From NCBI GenBank assembly GCA_023269585.1, contig JAHFTC010000034.1, positions 1-35,225 of the forward strand: a stretch of DNA of 35,225 bases, read 5' to 3'. Positions 16,844-24,216 of the stretch are shown here, in pieces. The position numbers and the translations under genes are program-made. How positions within the stretch are numbered: position 1 is the first letter of the stretch; each line of letters starts with the position of its first letter. The notes beneath the pieces were generated by a model. That model had not been told where the DNA came from and ran no database searches. It worked only from the letters and a program-made list of their open reading frames with translations. The stretch is from Opitutaceae bacterium (lineage in GTDB: Bacteria > Verrucomicrobiota > Verrucomicrobiia > Opitutales > Opitutaceae).

Positions 16844-17342
16844 CGGAGTAAGCGGGATTGTTTCTTCAATACAGACACAGCACCGGGATCTGAGCGAATC
16901 AATTCACCCACCCGTGCGACCAGCAAGCGAGCTCCTGTACTCCGAACACTTGGGGCCATCCGCTTCGCCAATACCCAGCACAATCCGCGCATCGCGGGTT
17001 GGCGATTGGCCAGATAAGTGGGCGCGGCGCAGGAAGAACCGGATCGGTTTGCTGTAGCCGGCCGCGGTGAGACCGGCGTTCTGGAGCGGAACACTCGCGC
17101 ATCACACCGCTCGGCCGGGGTCGGCGCCCCCAGCCACAGGGTCAGCGTTCTCACGAACGCGGCTACAGGGAGGCGGGCGGTTCGTTCTGCCGTTCGGCAG
17201 AATCGATGAGAGAGCCGCCCTAACCTTCTGCACTCAGCATTCTTCGGTCCGCCTCAGGGGGGACCTTGGGGATGCCCGGAGAGCTTGCCCGCATGGCGGA
17301 CCGGGTCGTTGACCGCTTGCGGGCTCCGTCTATGGTGCGGCC
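16844..17342. other. Intergenic region between divergent genes, with REP cluster
   Basis: About 500 nt between the Ig-like gene (-) and the antitoxin gene (+). It must hold both promoters, but I see no convincing -35/-10 pair. The only recognisable structure is the REP composite at 17054-17166. Small frames here have no coding character. Confidence 0.6.
17054..17166. repeat. Three-part GTAG-REP cluster, copy 2
   Basis: It has the same order as 14972-15094. GTAGCCGGCCGCGGTGAG starts at 17054. Then comes a degenerate inverted element ending GCGCCCCCAGCCAC, with CTAC changed to CCAC. Then GCGTTC-TCAC-GAACGC and CTAC follow at 17145-17166. The two clusters differ by point changes and about 10 nt in length, so they are copies of one composite repeat. 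Confidence 0.62.
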
Positions 17343-17564
17343 ATGTCCACCGACCAGATCACCGCGGCGGCACTGGCCCTTCCGATGAGCGAACGCGTTC
17401 TGCTCGCCCAAGCCTTGTGGGTGAGCATCGACCGGGAACTCCCTGAGTCGGACGAGGCCCAAGCCGTCGAGGAATCAGCCCAACGAGCCGACGAATTGGA
17501 CAGTGGCGCGGTGAAGGGCAAACCGCATGAGGATGTGATGCGAGAACTGCGGCGCTCGCTGTGA
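17343..17564 (+). CDS. Addiction-module antitoxin (TIGR02574-like)
   Basis: A 73-residue acidic protein: MSTDQITAAALALPMSERVLLAQALWVSI, then a Glu/Asp-rich helix and 'HEDVMRELRRSL'. This is the usual layout of the short 'putative addiction module component' antitoxins that precede ParE/RelE toxins: an N-terminal helical DNA-binding or dimer part and a toxin-wrapping C-terminal helix. Its stop TGA overlaps the GTG start of the toxin by 3 nt (GTGA at 17561-17564), implying translational coupling. Such antitoxins normally repress their own operon. Confidence 0.85.
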   Translation: MSTDQITAAALALPMSERVLLAQALWVSIDRELPESDEAQAVEESAQRADELDSGAVKGKPHEDVMRELRRSL

Positions 17565-17857
17565 GGCGCGTCATCCACCATCCTTCGGCGACGGCGGAGA
17601 TCGCAGAGGCGGCCCGCTACTACGAGCAACGCGTCGTTGGGCTCGGGGCGCAGTATCTCGTCGAAATCGACGAGGCGGTGAAGGCGATCCGGGCGCTGCC
17701 GGAATGCTGGCCGATCATCGGCCGCGGCGTTCGGCGCTACCTGCTCCATCGCTTCCCCTTCGGACTCTACTACCGGCTCAAGGCGGACCAGATCGAGATC
17801 TTGGCCTGCAAACATCACAGCCGACACCCGGACTATTGGCGCAAACGGCAGGAATAG
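17561..17857 (+). CDS. RelE/ParE-family toxin
   Basis: A 98-residue protein starting at GTG 17561, overlapping the antitoxin stop. The fold signature is clear: 'HPSATAEIAEAARYYEQR...GAQYLVEIDEAVKAIRALPECWPIIGRGVRRYLLHRFPFGLYYRL...IEILACKHHSRHPDYWRKR'. The helical hairpin followed by a beta-sheet with conserved Arg/Phe/Tyr is typical of ParE/RelE. ParE members inhibit gyrase and RelE members cleave mRNA on the ribosome. The sequence alone leans to ParE because of the 'YY...FP..ihY' pattern, but the activity is not certain. Confidence 0.88.
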   Translation: MRRVIHHPSATAEIAEAARYYEQRVVGLGAQYLVEIDEAVKAIRALPECWPIIGRGVRRYLLHRFPFGLYYRLKADQIEILACKHHSRHPDYWRKRQE

Positions 17858-17883
17858 GTTGGCGGGCCGAAAACCCGATGCAC

Positions 17884-17907
17884 CCACGTTCTCACAAACG
17901 TGGCTAC
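17884..17907 (-). repeat. GTAG-REP hairpin with compensatory changes
   Basis: CCACGTT (17884-17890) pairs with AACGTGG (17897-17903), followed by CTAC, so on the minus strand it reads GTAG plus hairpin. It is the same element as CCGCGTTC-TCAC-GAACGCGG at 15071-15094 but with paired base changes that keep the stem. It lies just after the toxin gene. Confidence 0.6.
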
Positions 17908-17928
17908 ACGGAGGCGCGGAGAAATTGA

Positions 17929-17964
17929 GTAGAAGAAAAGGCGCACCGCGAGAAGCGGTGCGCC
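17929..17964 (-). terminator. Rho-independent terminator of the GH94 gene
   Basis: On the minus strand a perfect 10-bp stem GGCGCACCGC / GCGGTGCGCC (17940-17964, 5-nt loop) is followed by TTTTCTTCT. It lies about 57 nt after the stop of the GH94 phosphorylase, with a GTAG-REP in between. It may also shield that gene from convergent transcription of the toxin-antitoxin pair. Confidence 0.8.
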
Positions 17965-17983
17965 TGGGGAATCTTGCGGAGAC

Positions 17984-18009
17984 GGACGCCGGCGGAGCGG
18001 CGTCCCTAC
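17984..18009 (-). repeat. GTAG-REP hairpin next to the GH94 stop
   Basis: On the minus strand GTAG is followed by GGACGCC and GGCGTCC arms around an 8-nt loop. The arms are perfect. The element lies 11 nt after the GH94 stop codon and is of the same type as the 3970-4018 element (GTAGGGACGGCG). Confidence 0.62.
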
Positions 18010-18020
18010 CTGCCGCACCA

Positions 18021-20405
18021 TCACCCGAGGATCGCGACGATCTTCGAGTTGTGCCGGATCTTCTCCGTCGGGACGACTTCGCCCTCGACGGCCACGCCGT
18101 CGATCGTGAGCGACTTCAGGCCCTTGCAGACGCCGCTGGGGTTCTGCACCTCGATCTTCACGCGCTTGCCGCGGAAGGTGCGCGTCATCTTGAAACCGGG
18201 CCACGCCTTCGGGATGCACGGGGCGATGCGCAGGCCTTCGATCTCCGGACGCACGCCGAGCACCCAGTGCGTGGCGGAGTAGTAGGCCCACGAGGCGGTG
18301 CCGGAGAGCCACGGCACGCGCGAGGCGCCGAAGTTGACGTTGTACTTTGAGTACGTGGTCTGGCAGTGCACGTAGGGCTCCACCTGGCGGATCTCCGCGC
18401 GGTCGTTGTAGGCGGCCGGCATGAACGCGCGGTAGTACTCCCACGCCTGGTCGCCGTTGCCCTGCATGATCTCGGCGATCACGCCCCAGCTCTGGGTGTG
18501 CGAGAAGATGCCGGCGTTCTCCTTGATGCCCGCATTGAAGAGCGTGGCCTTCATGATCTCCGGGTTCGCCTTGATGAACGGGGGATCGCAGAGCGCGACG
18601 CCGAACGGCGTGGCGCACTTCTCCTTCATCGTCTTGAGAGCCTGCTTTGCCTGCGCGGGCGTGGCGGCGCCGGACATGACGGCCCACACCTGCGTGTTCA
18701 TATAGACCTGACCTTCGGCGAAGTCCTTCGTGCCGTAGACGGTGCCGTCCTGGCCGATGGCCCAGATGAACCACTCGCCATCCCAGCACACGGCCTGGAT
18801 CTTCGCGTCGAGCTGGGCCAACTCGGCGCGGGCCCACGCTGCTTCCTCGGGCTTGCCGAGTTTGTCCGCGATGCCGGCATAGACGTCGAGACCGAGGCGG
18901 ACCTGAAAGGCGACGAACACGCTCTCGCCCTTGTAGCCGAGCTTGATGCAGTCGTTCCAGTCGGCGGCGAGGCCGCAGGGCAGGCCGTTGCGGCCGGTGC
19001 GCTCGAGGTTGAACTCGAGACCGCGGCGCAGATGGCCGAGCACGGTTGCCTCGCCCTGGTCGGCGTACGGCAGGACCTTATTGTAGAAATCGAGGTCGCC
19101 CGTCTCGGCGACGAAGGCCGGGATCGCGTTGAAGAACCACAGGCAATCGTCGGAGCGGTATTCTTCATCCGGAGGCGGCGGCTCCTTCCCGGGCTGGTGC
19201 GAGAACGGCTTGATCACCGGGATCGCGCCGCCGTTGGCGAGCTGGCCGGTGAGCATGAGCTCGAGGCGCTGCTGCACGCCGTCCTTCAGGAGCGGGATCG
19301 CGCCGAGCATGTCCTGCACGGTGTCGCGGAAGCCGAGGCCGTCGCGCTCGCCGTTGTAGACGAGCGAGGCCGAACGCGACCACGCGTAGGTGATGAGCGC
19401 GTTGTAGGCGTTCCAGACGTTGACCATGGAGTTGAACTCCGCGTCCGGCGTCTCGACCTTGAGGTTGGCCAGCGGCGCGTGTTTTTCCGCGACGAGCTTC
19501 TGGAACTCCTCCTCGCAACGCGCGCTGTTGCCGAACTCGGCGACGGTCGCCTTGCCGTGGCTGCCCACGGTGCCGAGGCCGAGCATGACGATGAGCTCGC
19601 GGCTCTCGCCAGGGGCCAGCGTCACGTCGCCCTGGAGACCGCCGACGACGTTGTCGCCCTCGGCGAGGAAGTTGGAGCACTTGCCGTTAACCACGACCTC
19701 GGGCGCCGCGTAGCCGCCATACGTGCCGCAGAAACGCTCACGCGTCGTCTCGTAGCCGGCGAGCGGTGTGCCCGTGAGGGCCATCCAGGTGCGGTTGCAG
19801 CTGGTGAGGTCCTTGCCGTCGAAGTCGAAGTTCGGGTTGCAGGTCACACCGAGGATGCCGTCCTCAAGCGTGGCGCGGGTGATGAAGAGCGAGTACTGGA
19901 GGTTGATCAGGTCCTGCGCGGTGTGCCAGAGGTTGGCGAACTCGCAGTAGGTGAAGACCGAGAGCTTGCGCTCCTTCTTGGTCTTGTTGGTCAGCTTCAG
20001 GCGCCAGTATTCAAAAGTCTGACCCTTCGGCACGAAGTAGGTGGCCTCGCTCACGATGCCGGCGTAGCGGCTCTCGATCGTGGTGTAGCCCATGCCGTGG
20101 CGGCAGGTGGACTTGTATTTCGCGAGCGGCTTGGCGACGGGTTGCCACGCGGCCGACCAGAAATCGCCGTCCTCCTGGTCGCGGAGGTAGAACATCCGGC
20201 CGGGCTGATCGAGCGGCGTGCTGTTGAACCGCATGCGCAGGAAACGCCCGGTGGCGCCGCTCTTGTAGAACGAGTAGCCGCCGGCGTGGTTGGTGATGAT
20301 GGCGCCGTACTCGGTCGAGCCGAGGTAGTTGGACCACGGACGGGGGGTGTCCGGGCGGGTGATCACGTACTCGCGGGCTTTGTCGTCGAAATGGCCGTAT
20401 TGCAT
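18021..20405 (-). CDS. GH94 disaccharide phosphorylase (cellobiose/chitobiose phosphorylase type)
   Basis: A 794-residue cytoplasmic enzyme from ATG 20405 (MQYGHFDDKAREYVITRPDTP), matching the N-terminus of GH94 phosphorylases. Landmarks are PWSNYLGS (about 23-30), AGGYSFYKS (41-49), RHGMGYTTIESRYAG (102-116), GLGFRDTVQD (356-365) and the general acid Asp485 in ADWND (481-485). The C-terminal half contains IFSHTQSWG and PWLSGTASWAY. The enzyme reversibly cleaves a beta-linked disaccharide with phosphate, giving glucose-1-phosphate (or its GlcNAc analogue) plus a free sugar. The sequence resembles both cellobiose and N,N'-diacetylchitobiose phosphorylases, so the substrate stays open. There is no signal peptide. 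It has its own terminator downstream. The secreted GH44 enzyme in this window would supply suitable beta-glucan fragments. Confidence 0.92.
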   Translation of the reverse strand: MQYGHFDDKAREYVITRPDTPRPWSNYLGSTEYGAIITNHAGGYSFYKSGATGRFLRMRFNSTPLDQPGRMFYLRDQEDGDFWSAAWQPVAKPLAKYKSTCRHGMGYTTIESRYAGIVSEATYFVPKGQTFEYWRLKLTNKTKKERKLSVFTYCEFANLWHTAQDLINLQYSLFITRATLEDGILGVTCNPNFDFDGKDLTSCNRTWMALTGTPLAGYETTRERFCGTYGGYAAPEVVVNGKCSNFLAEGDNVVGGLQGDVTLAPGESRELIVMLGLGTVGSHGKATVAEFGNSARCEEEFQKLVAEKHAPLANLKVETPDAEFNSMVNVWNAYNALITYAWSRSASLVYNGERDGLGFRDTVQDMLGAIPLLKDGVQQRLELMLTGQLANGGAIPVIKPFSHQPGKEPPPPDEEYRSDDCLWFFNAIPAFVAETGDLDFYNKVLPYADQGEATVLGHLRRGLEFNLERTGRNGLPCGLAADWNDCIKLGYKGESVFVAFQVRLGLDVYAGIADKLGKPEEAAWARAELAQLDAKIQAVCWDGEWFIWAIGQDGTVYGTKDFAEGQVYMNTQVWAVMSGAATPAQAKQALKTMKEKCATPFGVALCDPPFIKANPEIMKATLFNAGIKENAGIFSHTQSWGVIAEIMQGNGDQAWEYYRAFMPAAYNDRAEIRQVEPYVHCQTTYSKYNVNFGASRVPWLSGTASWAYYSATHWVLGVRPEIEGLRIAPCIPKAWPGFKMTRTFRGKRVKIEVQNPSGVCKGLKSLTIDGVAVEGEVVPTEKIRHNSKIVAILG

Positions 20406-20579
20406 GGAGGTAAGGACTCGAAGGCGGAGCTTCGGCCCACCGGCGGCGGCCTGTCCACCCCGAAGGCGCCCAGCCGCTGCCCTCCCCCGCCGGGTTATTG
20501 CGTCAGGGGCAGGCCACCGCATGGCTCCTGTCTCCTGATTCCGGCCTATCTGGAACTCAGGAAATCAGGAACGGCCGAG

Positions 20580-20819
20580 CCACAAAGCGCCCCCGCAGTC
20601 GGCACTAATTCCTTCTCTGTTCATCAAGCACCCGAAGCTCAGAGATCAACTCGTGCGCGGTGTGAAACAGCGGCGACAACTCAGCGCTTCCTCCAACAGT
20701 CGGCGCTCGCCCTCACTCGGACCGGAATCCTCCTCCAACGCCCAGAGCCGGTCGAGAATCTCGCGGCGCTCTTCCCGCGAGAGTTTCGGCAGCTCGCCGA
20801 GGATTTCCGCTTTGCTCAT
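20580..20819 (-). pseudogene. Orphan antitoxin-like gene, frameshifted
   Basis: From ATG 20819 the frame reads MSKAEILGELPKLSREERRE, then ILDRLWALEEDSGPSEGERR and LLEEALS. This is a typical antitoxin N-terminus of the 'SxxEIlxELpkLsxeERxEIxxRL' kind. It then reads CRRCFTPRTS to a stop at 20646. In a shifted frame a more natural helical tail follows directly: AELSPLFHTAHELISEL, then RVLDEQRRN and a TAG near 20609. No toxin gene follows. I infer an eroded addiction module whose toxin is lost. The alternative is a functional 57-residue protein ending at 20646. Confidence 0.5.
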
Positions 20820-21290
20820 GGCCCGCACCCTAGCCTCCCACCGTCCGGCAGCAAGCCGGCGGAAGATCTGAAACAACGCCGCCACCGCGCCGCCCTCCAG
20901 CGGCAGGTTGGTCTGCAGACGGGGCGAGGCACGGACGTTTCTCCCGAACGCCCGTTCGCCCGGCCCGAGGCTGGCGCGATTGCGCCTCCGGCAGGCTCAC
21001 GGTTGCGGATTGCTCGGAGCGCCGTCCCTACCCTGTCGGCATCTCGGACCGGGGTCAGCGCCCACGGCTACAGTACGGGGCATCCACCACGACGGGAGAA
21101 ACCACTGATTGCACAGACTGCACCGATACGAGCCTCCGCATTCCGTGCACTCCGTGCATTCCGTGGTCATCGTCTCCGGTCTTCCTGTCGCAGGGATCGG
21201 CGATCCCAGTGGTTCGGACCGGGGTCAGCGTCCCTGGCTAAAGGCCCTTGTCGCCGGCCCAAACAGAGGACAACGCGACATCCGCCCAGC
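20820..21290. other. Intergenic region with degenerate REP-like repeats
   Basis: About 470 nt between the antitoxin remnant and the rplT terminator, with no credible gene. It contains two degenerate GTAG-REPs on the minus strand (CTAC at 21028-21031 after CGCCGTCC, and CTAC at 21068-21071 after GGGGTCAGCGCCCACGG). A third decayed copy has CTAA at 21238-21241 after GGGGTCAGCGTCCCTGG. Short tandem CCGTGCA units are also present. Confidence 0.55.
21138..21167. repeat. Short imperfect tandem repeat (TCCGTGCA units)
   Basis: Three units of the type GCATTCCGTGCACTCCGTGC, continuing ATTCCGTGG, lie in tandem in a gene-free stretch. They are too few to call a regulatory array and look like a decayed intergenic repeat. 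Confidence 0.4.
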
Positions 21291-21319
21291 AAAAAGGCCG
21301 GGCACGAGGCCCGGCCTTT
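21291..21319 (-). terminator. Rho-independent terminator of rpmI-rplT
   Basis: On the minus strand the 11-bp stem AAAGGCCGGGC / GCCCGGCCTTT with a 5-nt loop runs into TTTTT. It lies 29 nt after the rplT stop codon and ends the ribosomal-protein transcript. The A-rich 5' side of the stem would also let it work from the opposite strand. Confidence 0.85.
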
Positions 21320-21347
21320 GGAGAGAAAAACGATCGAGTCGCTCGAC

Positions 21348-21722
21348 TCAGGCCTTGGCGGCCTTGGCGACGAGCGCGGCGCGGGCCTGCTCGACGACGA
21401 CGGCGAAACCGGCTTCGTCGCGGACGGCCATGTCGGCCAAGACCTTGCGGTCGAGGAGGATGTTGGCGGCCTTGAGACCCTCGATGAAGCGGCTGTAGCT
21501 GATGCCGGCGTTGCGGCAGGCGGCATTCAGACGCACGATCCAGAGGGCGCGCGCGTTGGAGCGCTTCTTCTTGCGGTCGTCGTACGCGTACTGGAGGGCG
21601 TGATCGAGCGCCTCCTTGGCGTAGCGGAAAAGCTTGGACTTGCTGGCGAAGTAGCCCTTCGACTGCTTCAGGACTTTCTTCCGGCGCTTGCGGGAGGCCG
21701 GGCTGTTGGTGACACGAGGCAT
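21348..21722 (-). CDS. rplT: 50S ribosomal protein L20
   Basis: A 124-residue protein: MPRVTNSPASRKRRKKVLKQ, then SKGYFASKSKLFRYAKEALDHALQYAYDDRKKKR and the L20 core 'LWIVRLNAACRNAGISYSRFIEGLKAANILLDRKVLADMAV'. The length is normal with a slightly extended Ala/Lys tail. L20 binds 23S rRNA early in 50S assembly and in many bacteria represses its own operon. It lies 76 nt downstream of rpmI. The ATG is preceded by AACACATCACAAC with no Shine-Dalgarno sequence. Confidence 0.97.
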   Translation of the reverse strand: MPRVTNSPASRKRRKKVLKQSKGYFASKSKLFRYAKEALDHALQYAYDDRKKKRSNARALWIVRLNAACRNAGISYSRFIEGLKAANILLDRKVLADMAVRDEAGFAVVVEQARAALVAKAAKA

Positions 21723-21798
21723 GTTGTGATGTGTTGGTTAAGGATCGGCAGGTCGCCTACGGGAGTTACCCGCCTGATCAGTTAGGGTTGTTCCGGGA

Positions 21799-21993
21799 TT
21801 AGAGGCCGTGCGGGAGCCCACGGAGGAGCGCCTCGGCATGGCCAGGAGACACGAGCTTGTCCTTGGAGGCACGACGCTTCTGCTTCGTGCTCTTCGAGGC
21901 AAGCAGGTGACGGAAGCCCGGAGTGCGGCGGATCAGCTTTCCGGTGCCGGAAATTTTGAACCGCTTGGCGATGGACTTCTTGGTCTTCTGCAT
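21799..21993 (-). CDS. rpmI: 50S ribosomal protein L35
   Basis: A 64-residue protein: MQKTKKSIAKRFKISGTGKL, continuing with IRRTPGFRHLLASKSTKQKRR. This is the full-length L35 pattern. The frame is open for 68 codons upstream, but L35 proteins begin at this Met. In most bacteria the order is infC-rpmI-rplT. Here infC is absent and the next gene upstream is an Lrp-type domain in its own unit, 400 nt away. No ribosome binding site is visible (GGCTCCCATCATG). Confidence 0.95.
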   Translation of the reverse strand: MQKTKKSIAKRFKISGTGKLIRRTPGFRHLLASKSTKQKRRASKDKLVSPGHAEALLRGLPHGL

Positions 21994-22393
21994 GATGGGA
22001 GCCGGGCAGAAAAAGGACCGCCCCGGGCGAAAGCAAGGGGGAATTTCGTCGCGCGTCATCAGTCGCCCGTCGAGCGGAGGAGCGACGAGCGCCTCGGGGA
22101 ACGAGAAGATCCGCACGGCCCAACGACGCCGATCGCCCATCGACGGTTTGGCCCTCGTTCCTCGACGCCCGACTCTCGTCCGAAGCGACCCGCTCACCTT
22201 AAACGAAGCAGTTGGACACTGAGGTCAGGCAGGAGAACGCCGAGAGTTCAGAGGAAATTCAGTCGATGGCGAGGCTCACCCTCTCGGTGAGTTGGCAGGA
22301 TGGATCAGACTTCCGTCTCACCAGGTCCCACTCTGTGCTCTCCATCCCCAGCTCCTCTGCCTCTGTGACCTGTCCGTTCTACGGCGACTCGCC
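21994..22393. other. Leader and promoter region of rpmI-rplT
   Basis: A 400-nt gap upstream of rpmI with no gene. It must contain the promoter and any L20 autoregulatory leader. I could not fold it reliably and found no convincing -35/-10 pair. A small stem CTCACC/GGTGAG lies near 22275-22291 without a T-tract. Confidence 0.5.
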
Positions 22394-22666
22394 TCAATCG
22401 ACATCCACCGCCCGGCCGGCCTCGCGTTTGTCGTAGCTGCGGAAGGCAAACAGCGTCTCGCTGTCGACGATCCCGTCGGTCTTGAGCAACGCATCGGTGA
22501 TCACGCACTCGATCATGTCGACCGACTCGCACCGGATCATCGCGAGCAGATCGTAGCGGCCGGACACCGAATAGACGTCGGTCACAGCCGGGATCTCGAG
22601 GATCTTCTCGGCGATGCCGGTAACTTTGCGACGGTCGGTCTTCAGGAGGACAATGGCGGTGGGCAT
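22394..22666 (-). CDS. Stand-alone Lrp/AsnC ligand-binding (RAM) domain protein
   Basis: A 90-residue protein, MPTAIVLLKTDRRKVTGIAE, then KILEIPAVTDVYSVSGRYDLLAMIRCESVDMIECVI. This is the alpha/beta effector-binding half of Lrp/AsnC regulators, with the 'v..vysvsGryDllami' ligand-site signature and no helix-turn-helix. Stand-alone RAM proteins form rings, bind amino acids or similar effectors, and can modulate full-length Lrp relatives. The start ATG 22666 was chosen because the upstream extension is Pro/Arg-rich and overlaps the divergent promoter region of the SET transporter. Confidence 0.88.
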   Translation of the reverse strand: MPTAIVLLKTDRRKVTGIAEKILEIPAVTDVYSVSGRYDLLAMIRCESVDMIECVITDALLKTDGIVDSETLFAFRSYDKREAGRAVDVD

Positions 22667-22917
22667 GGCGGGAGGATGGCGTGGCGGAGCGCCTTCTGCA
22701 ACCCGGGTGTGGCCCACGGCCCGGGGCCGCCGACCGGCCTCCGACCAGCCCGCCGCAGTCGGGAATCCCGACGCGTTCGGGGGAGGCAAGCGCGCCCACC
22801 CGCGAGCGCCGGCCTGTCCCGCGAGCCTCATTAATCACCCACCGCCGTCGCGCCGCCGCCGCCTTGGCGCTCGCGCACCGCCAGAGCGGGCCGAGAATCC
22901 CGTGCCGCTCCCCCGCC

Positions 22918-24147
22918 ATGCACCGTTTCCTCCAGACCGCCCGCATCCTCCTGCGCAACCGCAGCTTCCTCGCACTCCTGCTCTGCAACGTCCTGCTCGG
23001 GCTCGCGTACTCGTTCGTCGGCCCCTTCATGTCGCTCTTCGGTACCCAGGAAGTGGGCATGAGCAATCTCGTCTTCGGCGTCTTCATGACGATCACCTCC
23101 GTGGCGGCCATCGTGCTGAGCACGCTCCTGGCGCACTGGTCCGACACCCGGTTCTCCCGCCGCTCGATGCTGGTGCTCGGCGCGGTGTGCGGCACCGCCG
23201 GCTACCTCGGCTACGCGTTCGTGCGCGATGTCGTCTGGCTCACCGTCATCGGCTCCGTCGTGCTCGGCCTCTCCTCGATCACATTCTCCCAGCTCTTCGC
23301 CCACGCCCGCGAGATGCTCAGCCGCTCGGAGGTCTCCCCGACCGAGACGCCGCTCTACATGAACGTCTTCCGGCTGTTCTTCGCGCTCTCGTGGACCGTC
23401 GGGCCGGCGCTCGCTTCGTGGGTGAACATCCATTACAGCTACCGGGGCACGTTCCTCGTCGCCGCGGCGGTGTTCGGCCTGTTCCTGCTGGCGGTGCTGC
23501 GCTTCGTGCCGCACGCGCCGCCCCTCGCCGGCAGCCCCGGCGCGCCGCCCCTGCCGCTGCGCCGGGCGCTCACCCGTCCCGTGGTGCTCGCGCACTTCAT
23601 CGCCTTCGTGCTCATCTTCACCGCGACCACGATCTCGATGAGCAACCTGCCGATGCTCGTCACCGAGACGCTCGGCGGCAACCAGGGGCACGTCGGCATC
23701 ATCTACAGCGTCGCCCCGGTCTTCGAGCTGCCGTTCATGTTCTTCTTCGGCCTGCTCGCCACCAAGGGCGACCACGGGCGCCTCATCCGGCTCTCGTTCC
23801 TGCTCTCCGTAGTCTACTACGCCGGGCTCTGCGTCGTCGACGCGCCGTGGCACATCTACCCGCTGCAGGTGATCAGCGCCGCAATCGTCGCCGTCACCTC
23901 CGGCATCGCGATCACGTTCTTCCAAAACTTCCTGCCCGACCAAGTGGGCACCGCCACGAATCTCTACGCCAACGCCATGCGCGCCGGCGGCATCGCCGGC
24001 TACCTGTGCTTCGGCGCCCTCGCCCAAGCGTTCGGCTACCGTGCAGTCTTCGCGTTCTGCACCGTCCTTTGCGCCATCGCACTCGGCATCCTCCAGTACT
24101 ACCGGCAACAGCAGGACGGGCCCCACGCGGCCACCGCGGCGGGCTGA
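22918..24147 (+). CDS. SET-type MFS sugar efflux transporter
   Basis: A 409-residue protein with about 12 membrane segments, starting at ATG 22918 (MHRFLQTARILLRNRSFLAL). It matches the SetA/SetB branch of the major facilitator superfamily: 'FVGPFMSLFGTQEVGMSNLVFGVFMTITSVAAIVLSTLLAHWSDTRFSRR', 'ITFSQLFAHARE' and 'FRLFFALSWTVGPALASW'. Family members export glucosides, lactose or non-metabolisable sugars and relieve sugar-phosphate stress. It is divergent from the Lrp-domain gene with a 250-nt shared region, so regulation by that protein's regulon is conceivable but unproven. The start lacks a Shine-Dalgarno sequence. Confidence 0.85.
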   Translation: MHRFLQTARILLRNRSFLALLLCNVLLGLAYSFVGPFMSLFGTQEVGMSNLVFGVFMTITSVAAIVLSTLLAHWSDTRFSRRSMLVLGAVCGTAGYLGYAFVRDVVWLTVIGSVVLGLSSITFSQLFAHAREMLSRSEVSPTETPLYMNVFRLFFALSWTVGPALASWVNIHYSYRGTFLVAAAVFGLFLLAVLRFVPHAPPLAGSPGAPPLPLRRALTRPVVLAHFIAFVLIFTATTISMSNLPMLVTETLGGNQGHVGIIYSVAPVFELPFMFFFGLLATKGDHGRLIRLSFLLSVVYYAGLCVVDAPWHIYPLQVISAAIVAVTSGIAITFFQNFLPDQVGTATNLYANAMRAGGIAGYLCFGALAQAFGYRAVFAFCTVLCAIALGILQYYRQQQDGPHAATAAG

Positions 24148-24216
24148 GCGGCGCCGTTGGTCCCCGCCCTATCGCCCTCAACTCGGCGTCCGGCGGTCCG
24201 ATGTTTCCCATCTAAG

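Noticed and set aside
18366..21785. 1139-codon open frame on the plus strand
   Set aside because: It runs opposite GH94, the REP-rich gap and rplT. The composition is typical of an antisense shadow, and both genes beneath it are certain.
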